Of a stretch of DNA of 11,557 nt, positions 1-6,792 are shown one piece after another. Source of the stretch: Pedobacter sp. (GTDB taxonomy: Bacteria > Bacteroidota > Bacteroidia > Sphingobacteriales > Sphingobacteriaceae); contig JAQBOT010000458.1 of assembly GCA_028287885.1 (NCBI GenBank), positions 1 through 11,557 of the forward strand. The letters are read 5' to 3'. The translations under genes and the position numbers were made by a program. The notes below the pieces were generated by a model. The model made no database searches and was not told the origin of the DNA. It saw nothing but the letters and a program-made list of their open reading frames with translations. Position 1 is the stretch's first letter; each line of letters opens with the position of its first letter.

Positions 1-27
1 CAGGCGCAAAGGAAAAATACGTACCAG

Positions 28-65
28 AAAAAAGGGTCTGTATCATTTTACTGATACAGACCCTT
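28..65 (-). terminator. Intrinsic terminator of the M16 peptidase gene
   Basis: The arms at 32-45 and 52-65 are perfect inverted repeats of 14 bp (AAGGGTCTGTATCA and its complement) around a 6-base loop. Read on the minus strand, the hairpin begins 36 bases after the peptidase stop codon and runs into six T residues (33-28, partly inside the stem), the classic layout of a Rho-independent terminator. No T tract follows on the plus strand, so it is built mainly for minus-strand transcription. Confidence 0.9.
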
Positions 66-101
66 CCAATCACGGCTGACTAGCCGCACATAATCTAAAC
101 C

Positions 102-3041
102 TTAGTACCCAAAAATCTGCTCCAATGTTAGTTCCGTCACTGGTCCAAATTTCTGCATGTCTTCAACCTTAACTTTATTTTTAGAAGCTACAATACAATA
201 GTTATAAAACTTGTTTGCAACGTGATTTGAATGAAAAGATTTCAGATCAGTAAAGCTCAACGGCTTAATTCCGTTATAACGATCAATTCTCGAGTCATGG
301 TCTAAACCTAACTTCTGATCCGCGAAATAACTGTATATGATGCCATCTTTGGTGATCCGCTCCGTTTGAATGGCATTCAATGCATTACTTTTTGAACCTT
401 CAAAAGACTTTTCCAATTGAGGTAAATCTGTAAGCAATTCATTCATTCCGTTAACAGCCTCAGTCATTTTATCTGCCTGACTGCCCACATACGCCACCAT
501 AGCATTGTTTTTCTCTTTCGTATCTGGCGTCGAATAGTAAGCATTTGTAGAATATGCCAGAGCTTTAGATTCGCGAATGGTCTGGAAAACAATAGAACCC
601 ATGCCGCCGCCGAAGTAGCTGTTAAACAGGTCAACCTGACCAGCCAATGCAGGATCATACTTTCCATCGTTACGGAACCACCTGATCTCAGACTGCACCA
701 TGTCATAGTTTGCAAATAACACCTGGTTTGCTGTTGTATTTGTATAGGCAAACTCAGTTGCCGGTGCTGCAGGTGTAAATGCTTTTGGTAAAGCGTGCAG
801 CTTTGCAATATCAGCCTGGAAAGCTGGTAAAGTTTTAGGGCCGAAATAGGTAATGGTATGCTCATAGTTGTTGATGTTGTGGAAAATGTACATCAACTCC
901 TCTGATGTTATTTTATTAACCTCATCGTTTGTCAACACGTTGTTCAAAGGATTCTTCGGACCGTATTGGGCATAAGTAACCAAACCGCTTAAGATTGCCG
1001 ACTTGTTTAATTTCGTGTTTTGTCTGCTCTTTAAAATCCGGCTTTTCAGTTCAACCAAGGCTTGTTCATTTGGCTTGCAGTTGGCAAGAACTTCTTCAAC
1101 CAATTTCACTGCCTGATCAAAGTTCTCCTGTAAGCCGCTAATGTTAATGGTTACCACTTCATTGCCAACATTCATGCTGTAGGTACATGCAATGTTGTAG
1201 AACTGCTTGCTGATTTCTTCTGCGCTATACTTGTCTGTACCAAGAAAGTTTAGGTATTGCGCAGCATAAGGCAAAAGTTTATAGTTGTATGAACCGAAAT
1301 CAAAGCGGTAAGATAGACGGAACAAGCTATTTTCCTTGTTTTGTACCGCAATCACGTCTGCAATACCTGCCTTACCAAAGTTCAAATCTTTCTTGTAATC
1401 CAGGAACTTAGGTTCAATGGGCTTAACCGGCATGTCAATCACGCTTTTGGTGAAGGCGGAGGTCTCATTTGCATTTGCGTTAATCGGCGTAATGGCCGGT
1501 TTCACAACCTTAGCAGTTGATTTGTCTTCGCCTTTGTGTTTGTATCCGATAATATAAGCGTTAACAAAAAACTTGTTGGCAAAGTCCACAACCTCTTTCT
1601 TAGTGATTTTAGCCATGGCATCCGGACTGTTTAGAGTCTTATTCCAGTCGGCACCACGACTTAATATAAACTCATTTGAAATGGTTTCTGCACGGAAGTT
1701 GTTGTTGTCCAATGCCTGCAATAAGCCAAGCTTGGTGTTCGCAACAGTGGCTTTAATCAAACTTTCGTCGAAGGCGCCTTTCTTTAGCAAGGCAATCTGC
1801 TCCAAAAGAAGTTCTTTAGCTTGCTCCAGCGTTTGTCCGGTTTTTGGCTGCACCGTAAGTGCAAACTGACCATAATCTTTCATCTGCTGATAGTATGCTG
1901 AAGCTCTCAATACTTTTTGCTGCTTGTTCAGGTTAATGTCAAGCAAACCAGCTTTACCATTCGCCAGAATACTAGAGATCAAATCAAGCATTAAGCTTTC
2001 GCGGGTATTTTCTGCATAACCGCGATATAAGATCATCATATTTTCTGCGCTTGGACCATATACATCAACCGTTTGGATAGAAGTTAAAGGTTTTTCGGCT
2101 GCTGGATTGTACAATGCAAGTGGCTTCGGCTGCATGTATGCAAATGCCTCATCCACTTTCTTGATCATCACGTCTGGGTTGAAATCACCGGAAAGGATGA
2201 CAGACATGTTGTTCGGAACGTAGTATTTCTGGTAGTATTTTTTGATTTCCAGCAATGAAGGGTTCTTCAGGTGCTCAATGGTTCCAATAGTGGTCTGCTG
2301 ACCGTAATTGTGTGTCGGGAACAGCAGGTTTGCAGTTTGTTCATAAAGCTTGCTGCCATCGTTATCCAATGATCTGTTTTTCTCTTCATAAACTGCTTCC
2401 AGTTCCGTATGGAAAATCCTTAAAATTGGATTGCGGAAGCGCTCAGATTGTAGGGCCAGGAATTTATCTACGGCATTAGAAGGAAAGTCTTCGTTGTAAA
2501 CCGTCTCTTCATACCAGGTATGTGCATTGGAAGACTGGCCGCCGATGCTTTTCATCATTTTATCATATTCATTGGCAATGGAGACGTTGGATGCTTCTCC
2601 AGAGGTTTTATCAATTTGCGCATAGATTTCTTTGCGCTTTACCGAATCAGTTGTTTGATTGTATTTTTCATACAAGGCATCAATCTTATCCAGGTAGGGT
2701 TTTTCTTTAGCAAAGTCTGTAGTGCCGAATTTGTCTGTTCCTTTAAAAAGCATGTGCTCCAGGTAATGCGCTAAACCAGTGTGGGTTTTAGGATCCGTGT
2801 TGCTACCTGCACGGACAGCCATGCGGAATTCGATATTTGGCTCCTTTGTATTTGGCGATAGCACAACTGTTAATCCGTTCTTCAGGGTGTAAAAACGTGC
2901 GTTAATCGGATCGTTGCTGACATACTTGTACGTATATCCACCAGAGGCTGCAGTTTTCCATTGATATCCGGTTTGAGCCATCAGGCTGCTGCCGGTAAGA
3001 AGGAACCCTGCGATGAGTAGTAATTTTTTATTCATGTTCAT
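102..3041 (-). CDS. Secreted M16 family zinc metallopeptidase (insulinase/pitrilysin type, two tandem M16 halves)
   Basis: The 979-residue product starts with a signal peptide: Lys5-Lys6, a hydrophobic stretch at about 7-20, and a likely signal peptidase I site after Met21-Ala22. It should therefore work in the periplasm or at the envelope, cutting peptides or small unfolded proteins. The first half carries the inverted zinc motif HYLEH (His92, catalytic Glu95, His96). Glu213 and Glu220 sit seven apart, matching the E-x6-E pair of the family, with Glu220 as probable third zinc ligand. The spacing from His96 to Glu220 is longer than in pitrilysin because of a charged, probably helical insertion at about 114-165. 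The second half has a degenerate counterpart (QYLNF, 595-599) and should be non-catalytic, but keeps the family's substrate-side GGGMGS...Arg823...Tyr830 region. Length is close to PqqL-like proteins. Met3 is an alternative start; the first Met gives an equally good signal peptide. The gene is transcribed alone and divergently from surE. Its substrate cannot be told from sequence. Confidence 0.93.
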   Translation of the reverse strand: MNMNKKLLLIAGFLLTGSSLMAQTGYQWKTAASGGYTYKYVSNDPINARFYTLKNGLTVVLSPNTKEPNIEFRMAVRAGSNTDPKTHTGLAHYLEHMLFKGTDKFGTTDFAKEKPYLDKIDALYEKYNQTTDSVKRKEIYAQIDKTSGEASNVSIANEYDKMMKSIGGQSSNAHTWYEETVYNEDFPSNAVDKFLALQSERFRNPILRIFHTELEAVYEEKNRSLDNDGSKLYEQTANLLFPTHNYGQQTTIGTIEHLKNPSLLEIKKYYQKYYVPNNMSVILSGDFNPDVMIKKVDEAFAYMQPKPLALYNPAAEKPLTSIQTVDVYGPSAENMMILYRGYAENTRESLMLDLISSILANGKAGLLDINLNKQQKVLRASAYYQQMKDYGQFALTVQPKTGQTLEQAKELLLEQIALLKKGAFDESLIKATVANTKLGLLQALDNNNFRAETISNEFILSRGADWNKTLNSPDAMAKITKKEVVDFANKFFVNAYIIGYKHKGEDKSTAKVVKPAITPINANANETSAFTKSVIDMPVKPIEPKFLDYKKDLNFGKAGIADVIAVQNKENSLFRLSYRFDFGSYNYKLLPYAAQYLNFLGTDKYSAEEISKQFYNIACTYSMNVGNEVVTINISGLQENFDQAVKLVEEVLANCKPNEQALVELKSRILKSRQNTKLNKSAILSGLVTYAQYGPKNPLNNVLTNDEVNKITSEELMYIFHNINNYEHTITYFGPKTLPAFQADIAKLHALPKAFTPAAPATEFAYTNTTANQVLFANYDMVQSEIRWFRNDGKYDPALAGQVDLFNSYFGGGMGSIVFQTIRESKALAYSTNAYYSTPDTKEKNNAMVAYVGSQADKMTEAVNGMNELLTDLPQLEKSFEGSKSNALNAIQTERITKDGIIYSYFADQKLGLDHDSRIDRYNGIKPLSFTDLKSFHSNHVANKFYNYCIVASKNKVKVEDMQKFGPVTELTLEQIFGY

Positions 3042-3052
3042 TGAGTTATAAC

Positions 3053-3060
3053 CAAATATA
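3053..3060 (-). promoter_or_regulatory. Candidate -7 element for the M16 peptidase gene
   Basis: The minus-strand sequence TATATTTG matches the Bacteroidota -7 consensus TAnnTTTG exactly and lies 11 bases upstream of the peptidase start codon. I see no TTTG or TTG at the usual distance upstream, so the -33 element is missing or very poor. If used, it would give a leader of only a few bases. An exact eight-base match with two free positions can arise by chance in AT-rich DNA. Confidence 0.35.
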
Positions 3061-3198
3061 GACTGAATGTGGATTAATCCTAGAGGTTGTACTGAAATCT
3101 TGTACTTTTAGGCATTATTTTCAAATCAATAAAAAAGCTTATTTGAGAAATAATAAGTCTTAAAACTAACCTGCTTTTTGCTGAAAACATAAAGATCG

Positions 3199-3978
3199 AT
3201 GAAGAAAGAACATTCAAAACCAAATATATTGGTGGTAAATGATGACGGTATTACTGCTCCAGGCATTAAGAACCTGATTGAAGTAATGCAAGAACTGGGG
3301 AATGTGGTGGTTGTGGCTCCAGATGGGCCACAATCGGGAATGGGACATGCAATCACCATTGGTAAACCTTTACGTTTTGATAAGGTAGATCTTTATCCAG
3401 GCGTAGAAATGTATAAGTGCTCCGGCACGCCAGTGGATTGTGTAAAGCTTGCAGTTAACAAAATTTTCAAGGGTAAAAAGCCGGATCTTTGTGTGTCAGG
3501 CATCAACCACGGTTTAAATAATTCGATAAATGTGATCTACTCCGGCACCATGTCGGCTGCGGTGGAAGGTGCAATTGAGTCTATTCCATCTATCGGATTT
3601 TCATTGGATGATTTCTCGCAGGAAGCAGACTTCAGCCATTCCAAGAAGTTTATTAAAAGCATCTCAGAACAAGTACTTGCCAATGGTTTACCTCCTGCTA
3701 CCTTACTGAATGTTAACTTTCCTAAGGGTGCAAACCTAAAAGGGATTAAGATTTGTCGCCAAGCCAATGCAAAATGGGCAGAGGAGTTTGATGAGAGAAG
3801 TGATCCTTATGGCCGTCCGTACTATTGGTTAACGGGTGTATTTCAGAATTTTGATAAAGGCGAAGACACAGACGTTTGGGCACTTGAAAACGGCTATGTA
3901 TCCGTTGTTCCGGTGCAGTTTGATCTTACCGCACACCATGCTATTGGTGTTTTAAACTCATGGAATTTCAATGTTTAA
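3199..3978 (+). CDS. surE: 5'/3'-nucleotidase SurE
   Basis: SurE is a cytoplasmic, metal-dependent phosphatase that removes phosphate from nucleoside monophosphates and is linked to stationary-phase survival and nucleotide pool control. The 259-residue product shows the whole family signature. NDDG near the N-terminus gives Asp15-Asp16; PQSGMGH gives Ser46; SGINHG gives Asn103. By eye these match the metal ligands Asp8, Asp9, Ser39 and Asn92 of E. coli SurE. YSGTMSAAVEGA (114-125) and the later DPYGRPYYWLTG segment are also typical. There is no signal peptide. The ATG at 3199 is chosen because the conserved beta strand ILVVNDDG begins just ten residues in, and no earlier in-frame ATG is supported. 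It is the first gene of a three-gene unit: its last eight bases overlap the next reading frame. The promoter should lie in the 157-bp divergent region, where I see no convincing motif for this direction. Confidence 0.97.
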   Translation: MKKEHSKPNILVVNDDGITAPGIKNLIEVMQELGNVVVVAPDGPQSGMGHAITIGKPLRFDKVDLYPGVEMYKCSGTPVDCVKLAVNKIFKGKKPDLCVSGINHGLNNSINVIYSGTMSAAVEGAIESIPSIGFSLDDFSQEADFSHSKKFIKSISEQVLANGLPPATLLNVNFPKGANLKGIKICRQANAKWAEEFDERSDPYGRPYYWLTGVFQNFDKGEDTDVWALENGYVSVVPVQFDLTAHHAIGVLNSWNFNV

Positions 3979-4240
3979 TCATTTAAAAGATTCGGTATTT
4001 GTTGGCTTCGGAATAGGGATGATCGTTCCGGGTGTCCTGATTGGAATAACCTGGTTCATCATGCATCAAGTATCTTATTTGGCTAAGGCAGATTTGTTGC
4101 TAATTGGCTGCATAGGGGTAAATGCTATTCTCTTAAAGATGTTTTTTAGAAAAGACCAGGAAAGTCTTGGCCGGGGTATCTTAAGTGCCACTTTCATTTG
4201 GGCTTTCGCCTTTTTCATATACAAGGTTTCTAAATCATGA
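3971..4240 (+). CDS. Small three-helix membrane protein of unknown function, between surE and lpxB
   Basis: I do not recognise this 89-residue protein. It is strongly hydrophobic, with three likely transmembrane helices at about residues 9-32, 38-58 and 68-85, short polar links (a basic, charged stretch RKDQES near 60-65), and a basic C-terminal tail (KVSKS). It has no enzyme motif or cleavable signal peptide. Its reality is supported by gene packing: its ATG overlaps the end of surE by eight bases and its TGA overlaps the lpxB start in an ATGA arrangement, so translation is probably coupled on both sides. The extra positive charge near the ends fits an inner-membrane protein, but topology is uncertain. 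Its place directly before lpxB suggests, without proving, a role at the inner membrane linked to lipid A or envelope assembly. Confidence 0.85.
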   Translation: MFNHLKDSVFVGFGIGMIVPGVLIGITWFIMHQVSYLAKADLLLIGCIGVNAILLKMFFRKDQESLGRGILSATFIWAFAFFIYKVSKS

Positions 4241-5355
4241 AATATTACCTGGTCGCTGGCGAAGCATCGGGCGATCTGCACGGTGCCAATTTAATGAAGG
4301 CGCTAAAGAATGCCGACACGCAAGCCACTTTCAGGTACTTCGGGGGTGATAAAATGCAGCAGGAGGGCGGCACACTCGTAAAGCACTACGCAGATATGGC
4401 CTTTATGGGCTTTACGGAAGTGCTACTTAATTTACGAACAATCTTAAAGAATCTCAAGCGTTGCAAACAAGACCTGCTGGACTATGATCCTGATGTTTTG
4501 ATTCTGATTGACTTTCCTGGTTTCAACCTTAAAATTGCAGAATTCGCCAAAAGAAATGGCATCAAGGTTTGCTACTATATATCACCTAAAGTTTGGGCAT
4601 GGAATCAAAAGCGTGTTTTAAAAATAAAGAAGGTGGTAGACAAAATGTTCTGTATTCTACCTTTTGAAGTTGCTTTTTACAAGGGCTGGGATATGGATAT
4701 CGACTATGTTGGTAATCCATTGCTCGATGAGATTGCGGCTTTTAATCCTGACCCGAATTTCATGGCTGAGGTTGGGGCTACAGATAAACAGATCATCGCT
4801 TTGTTACCAGGAAGTCGCAAGCAGGAAATTGAACGTCTGCTTCCGGTTATGCTTAGCCTTACCGATCAATACCCAGCGCAGCAGTTTATCATTGCCGGTG
4901 CACCAAGCTTTAATGCGGCTTATTATGCAACTTTCATCGGCGATAAACCGGTTAAGCTGCTATTTGGCAGAACATACGACCTATTGCATGTTGCGCATGT
5001 AGCTGTTGTGGCTTCAGGTACAGCTACGCTGGAAACCGCCTTGTTCCATGTGCCACAAGTGGTTGTTTATAAAGGCGGAACCATTAGCATTGCCATCGCC
5101 CGCATGCTGATCAAGATTCGCTTTATCTCTCTGGTTAACTTAATTATGGACAGAGAAGTTGTTCAGGAGTTAATCCAGGAACAATGCAATTCTGAAATAC
5201 TCAGTTCTGTTGTTAATAGTCTGATTTCCGGGGCTTCCCGAGAAAAGATGTTATCCGATTATAAAGAACTGTCTGACCTTATGGGTAAGCCAGGAGCCTC
5301 GGCAAGAACAGCCAGTTTGGTTTTGCAATATCTTAAGCAAAACTCAGAACACTAA
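4237..5355 (+). CDS. lpxB: Lipid-A-disaccharide synthase LpxB (GT19 family)
   Basis: LpxB joins UDP-2,3-diacylglucosamine to lipid X on the cytoplasmic face of the inner membrane, forming the beta-1,6-linked tetraacyl disaccharide of lipid A. At 372 residues it is near the E. coli length. Visible signatures in order: GEASGDLHGA (8-17), FGGDKM (35-40), MGFTEVL (57-63), IDFPGFN (91-97), YYISPKVWAWNQKRV (113-127), GNPLLD (159-164), LLPGSRKQEI (189-198), SGTATLE (260-266). Aligned by eye with E. coli LpxB, Asp92, Arg194 and Asn301 occupy the places of Asp98, Arg201 and Asn316, residues reported as important for activity, so the enzyme should be active. One difference is Gly95 where E. coli has Asp101 (DAPDFN versus DFPGFN). 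The start at 4237 is set by the ATGA overlap with the upstream membrane protein and by the GEASGD motif beginning at residue 8. It is the last gene of the unit; I see no strong terminator after it. Confidence 0.97.
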   Translation: MKYYLVAGEASGDLHGANLMKALKNADTQATFRYFGGDKMQQEGGTLVKHYADMAFMGFTEVLLNLRTILKNLKRCKQDLLDYDPDVLILIDFPGFNLKIAEFAKRNGIKVCYYISPKVWAWNQKRVLKIKKVVDKMFCILPFEVAFYKGWDMDIDYVGNPLLDEIAAFNPDPNFMAEVGATDKQIIALLPGSRKQEIERLLPVMLSLTDQYPAQQFIIAGAPSFNAAYYATFIGDKPVKLLFGRTYDLLHVAHVAVVASGTATLETALFHVPQVVVYKGGTISIAIARMLIKIRFISLVNLIMDREVVQELIQEQCNSEILSSVVNSLISGASREKMLSDYKELSDLMGKPGASARTASLVLQYLKQNSEH

Positions 5356-5480
5356 AGTAACCTGTTTGATACTTTCCTCGAAATTGCACTTTAATGATAA
5401 TTCGTTAATTGACAGGGTATACATTTGTTTTTTTTCAGTAATGAGGGGTAATATTTAATAAACCGCGTCAGCTTTTTTGT

Positions 5481-5493
5481 GTTAATTATTAAC
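5481..5493. promoter_or_regulatory. Perfect 13-bp palindrome upstream of the efflux operon promoter (possible operator)
   Basis: GTTAATTATTAAC is a perfect inverted repeat (six bases each side of one central T). It sits one base upstream of a TTTG that could be the -33 element of the efflux operon. A dimeric TetR- or MarR-type repressor would fit this size and position, but no regulator gene is in the window, and AT-rich palindromes of this length can occur by chance. Confidence 0.35.
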
Positions 5494-5494
5494 G

Positions 5495-5526
5495 TTTGAA
5501 AAGTATCTTTATGTAAGGTATTTTTT
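5495..5526 (+). promoter_or_regulatory. Candidate Bacteroidota promoter for the RND efflux operon
   Basis: TTTG at 5495-5498 is followed after 20 bases by TATTTTTT at 5519-5526, which matches the Bacteroidota -7 consensus TAnnTTTG except for the last base. Spacing is in the normal range. Transcription would begin near 5530-5535, leaving roughly 45 bases to the first ATG of the adaptor gene. A competing exact -7 match, TACATTTG at 5420-5427, lacks a good -33 element at the right distance. Confidence 0.4.
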
Positions 5527-5562
5527 CGCTTAAGCCAGCGGTCGCACAATACTTAAATTAAC

Positions 5563-5574
5563 TGCAGATCTGCA
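5563..5574. promoter_or_regulatory. Perfect 12-bp palindrome directly before the adaptor start codon
   Basis: TGCAGATCTGCA reads the same on both strands and ends two bases before the ATG at 5577. It has no room for a stable RNA hairpin loop, so a dimeric DNA-binding protein is the more natural reader if it has a role. It lies inside the presumed leader of the efflux mRNA. No function can be assigned from sequence alone. Confidence 0.3.
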
Positions 5575-5576
5575 AT

Positions 5577-6785
5577 ATGAATTACAACATGTTAGTCAAT
5601 AATAATTCCAGCTATAAAATGAGACAATCAATGCATTTGGCCCTGATCATCTTGGTTGGCGCAGTATTTAGTTCCTGTGCTGGCAAAAATGACCAGGCCG
5701 CGCAGGCTGCTGCTGGCGCCAATCAAGTGAAGGATTTCAAAGTGTTAGAATTGAAGCCCAGAGATGCCACTTTAAATACGGAGTATCCCGCAAGCATCCA
5801 GGGACAGCAAAACATTGAGATCAGACCAAAGGTAGATGGATATGTAGACAAGATCTATGTTGACGAGGGTGCGGTGGTAAAACGAGGACAATTGTTGTTT
5901 CGCATAAGTGCACCTCAATATGAACAAGAAGTTCGAACTGCAGCAGCCAGCATTGCCAGTGCACAAGCAGATGTAAGTGCAGCAAACATGGCCGTTAATA
6001 AGGTGCGGCCTTTGGTAGAGCGTGATATCGTAAGTAAATTCGAATTGGAGTCTGCTCAGTATACCTACCAGGCCGCAATGGCGAGACTCGCGCAGGCTAG
6101 AGCAGCATTGGCTAATGCAAGGACCAACCTCGGCTATACGTCTATCACAAGCCCCGTTGATGGTGTAGTTGGATCAATTCCCTTCCGTTTGGGAAGTCTG
6201 GTAAGCAGCGCAACAACAGAGCCGCTGACCACCGTATCCAGCATCGGAAATGTGTTTGCTTATTTCGCAGTTAATGAAAAGCTTTTGCTAGAATTCAGCA
6301 GAGACACTCGCCGCATTTCTTTCGCCCAACAAATAAAAAAGCTACCCCCAGTGTCACTATTGCTTGCCGACGGAACTTTATATAATCACACAGGTAGGAT
6401 TGAGACGGTAAATGGACTGATTAATACAGCAACGGGTTCCGTGAATGTACGTGCAACGTTTCCGAATCCAGCTGGCATGATCCGCAGTGGAAGCAGTGCG
6501 ACTGTGCGGATACCAAGTGCAGTAAATGATGGAATCCTGGTTCCACAGAGTGCAACTTTTGAGTTGCAGGACAAGCGTTTTGTAGTAGCAGTTGGCGCAG
6601 ACAGCATTACGCACAATGTACCCATTCAAATTAGAGAAAATACTGCAGGTCAGTTCTTCGTGGTTGACAGCGGGTTAAAAGCAGGAGACAGAATTGTTAT
6701 TGAAGGTGTTGCAACGCTGAAAGAAGGGACTAAAATTAAACCCACACCGGCCAATGCAGATACCATATACGCAGACGTAAAATAA
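5577..6785 (+). CDS. RND efflux periplasmic adaptor lipoprotein (membrane fusion protein, AcrA/MexA type)
   Basis: This adaptor links the inner-membrane RND pump to the outer-membrane channel. The product has a lipoprotein signal ending in VFSSC with acylated Cys34, then a short Ala/Gln-rich tether (35-50). A lipoyl/barrel-sandwich half follows: IEIRPKVDGYVDKIYVDEGAVVKRGQ spans about 80-105. Next come an alpha-helical hairpin rich in Ala and Gln (about 115-185), the second lipoyl half with LGYTSITSPVDGVVG (185-199), a beta-barrel domain (about 205-315, containing the typical FPNPAGMIRSG at 295-305), and a membrane-proximal domain to the end. The 402-residue frame opens at 5577, but Met15 (ATG at 5619) gives a compact 20-residue lipoprotein signal, so the true start may be 5619. 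The longer form would have a 14-residue polar extension. No Shine-Dalgarno sequence settles this. It is the first gene of the operon; seven bases separate it from the pump gene. Confidence 0.95.
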   Translation: MNYNMLVNNNSSYKMRQSMHLALIILVGAVFSSCAGKNDQAAQAAAGANQVKDFKVLELKPRDATLNTEYPASIQGQQNIEIRPKVDGYVDKIYVDEGAVVKRGQLLFRISAPQYEQEVRTAAASIASAQADVSAANMAVNKVRPLVERDIVSKFELESAQYTYQAAMARLAQARAALANARTNLGYTSITSPVDGVVGSIPFRLGSLVSSATTEPLTTVSSIGNVFAYFAVNEKLLLEFSRDTRRISFAQQIKKLPPVSLLLADGTLYNHTGRIETVNGLINTATGSVNVRATFPNPAGMIRSGSSATVRIPSAVNDGILVPQSATFELQDKRFVVAVGADSITHNVPIQIRENTAGQFFVVDSGLKAGDRIVIEGVATLKEGTKIKPTPANADTIYADVK

Positions 6786-6792
6786 GTAAAGG

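Noticed and set aside
1..27. Possible 3' end of a plus-strand gene entering from the left edge (one frame stays open to a TGA at 52-54)
   Set aside because: Only 17 codons are visible, there is no recognisable motif, and the frame ends inside the terminator hairpin. All three forward frames are open over so short a span.
464..865. 133-residue minus-strand frame within the M16 peptidase gene
   Set aside because: It is an alternative frame of the peptidase gene on the same strand, with a composition unlike a real protein.
3087..3110. TTG ... TACTTTTA as a promoter for surE
   Set aside because: The gap of 13 bases is too short for the Bacteroidota -33/-7 spacing and the -7 match is imperfect.
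5420..5427. Exact -7 match TACATTTG as the main efflux promoter
   Set aside because: No TTTG or TTG lies about 20 bases upstream, so the pair at 5495-5526 is preferred. It could still be a second start site.
5391..5435. AT-rich hairpin (arms 5391-5397 and 5402-5408) followed by a run of eight T residues at 5428-5435 as a terminator for lpxB
   Set aside because: The stem is seven weak pairs including a G-U pair, and the T run starts about 20 bases after it, which does not fit an intrinsic terminator.
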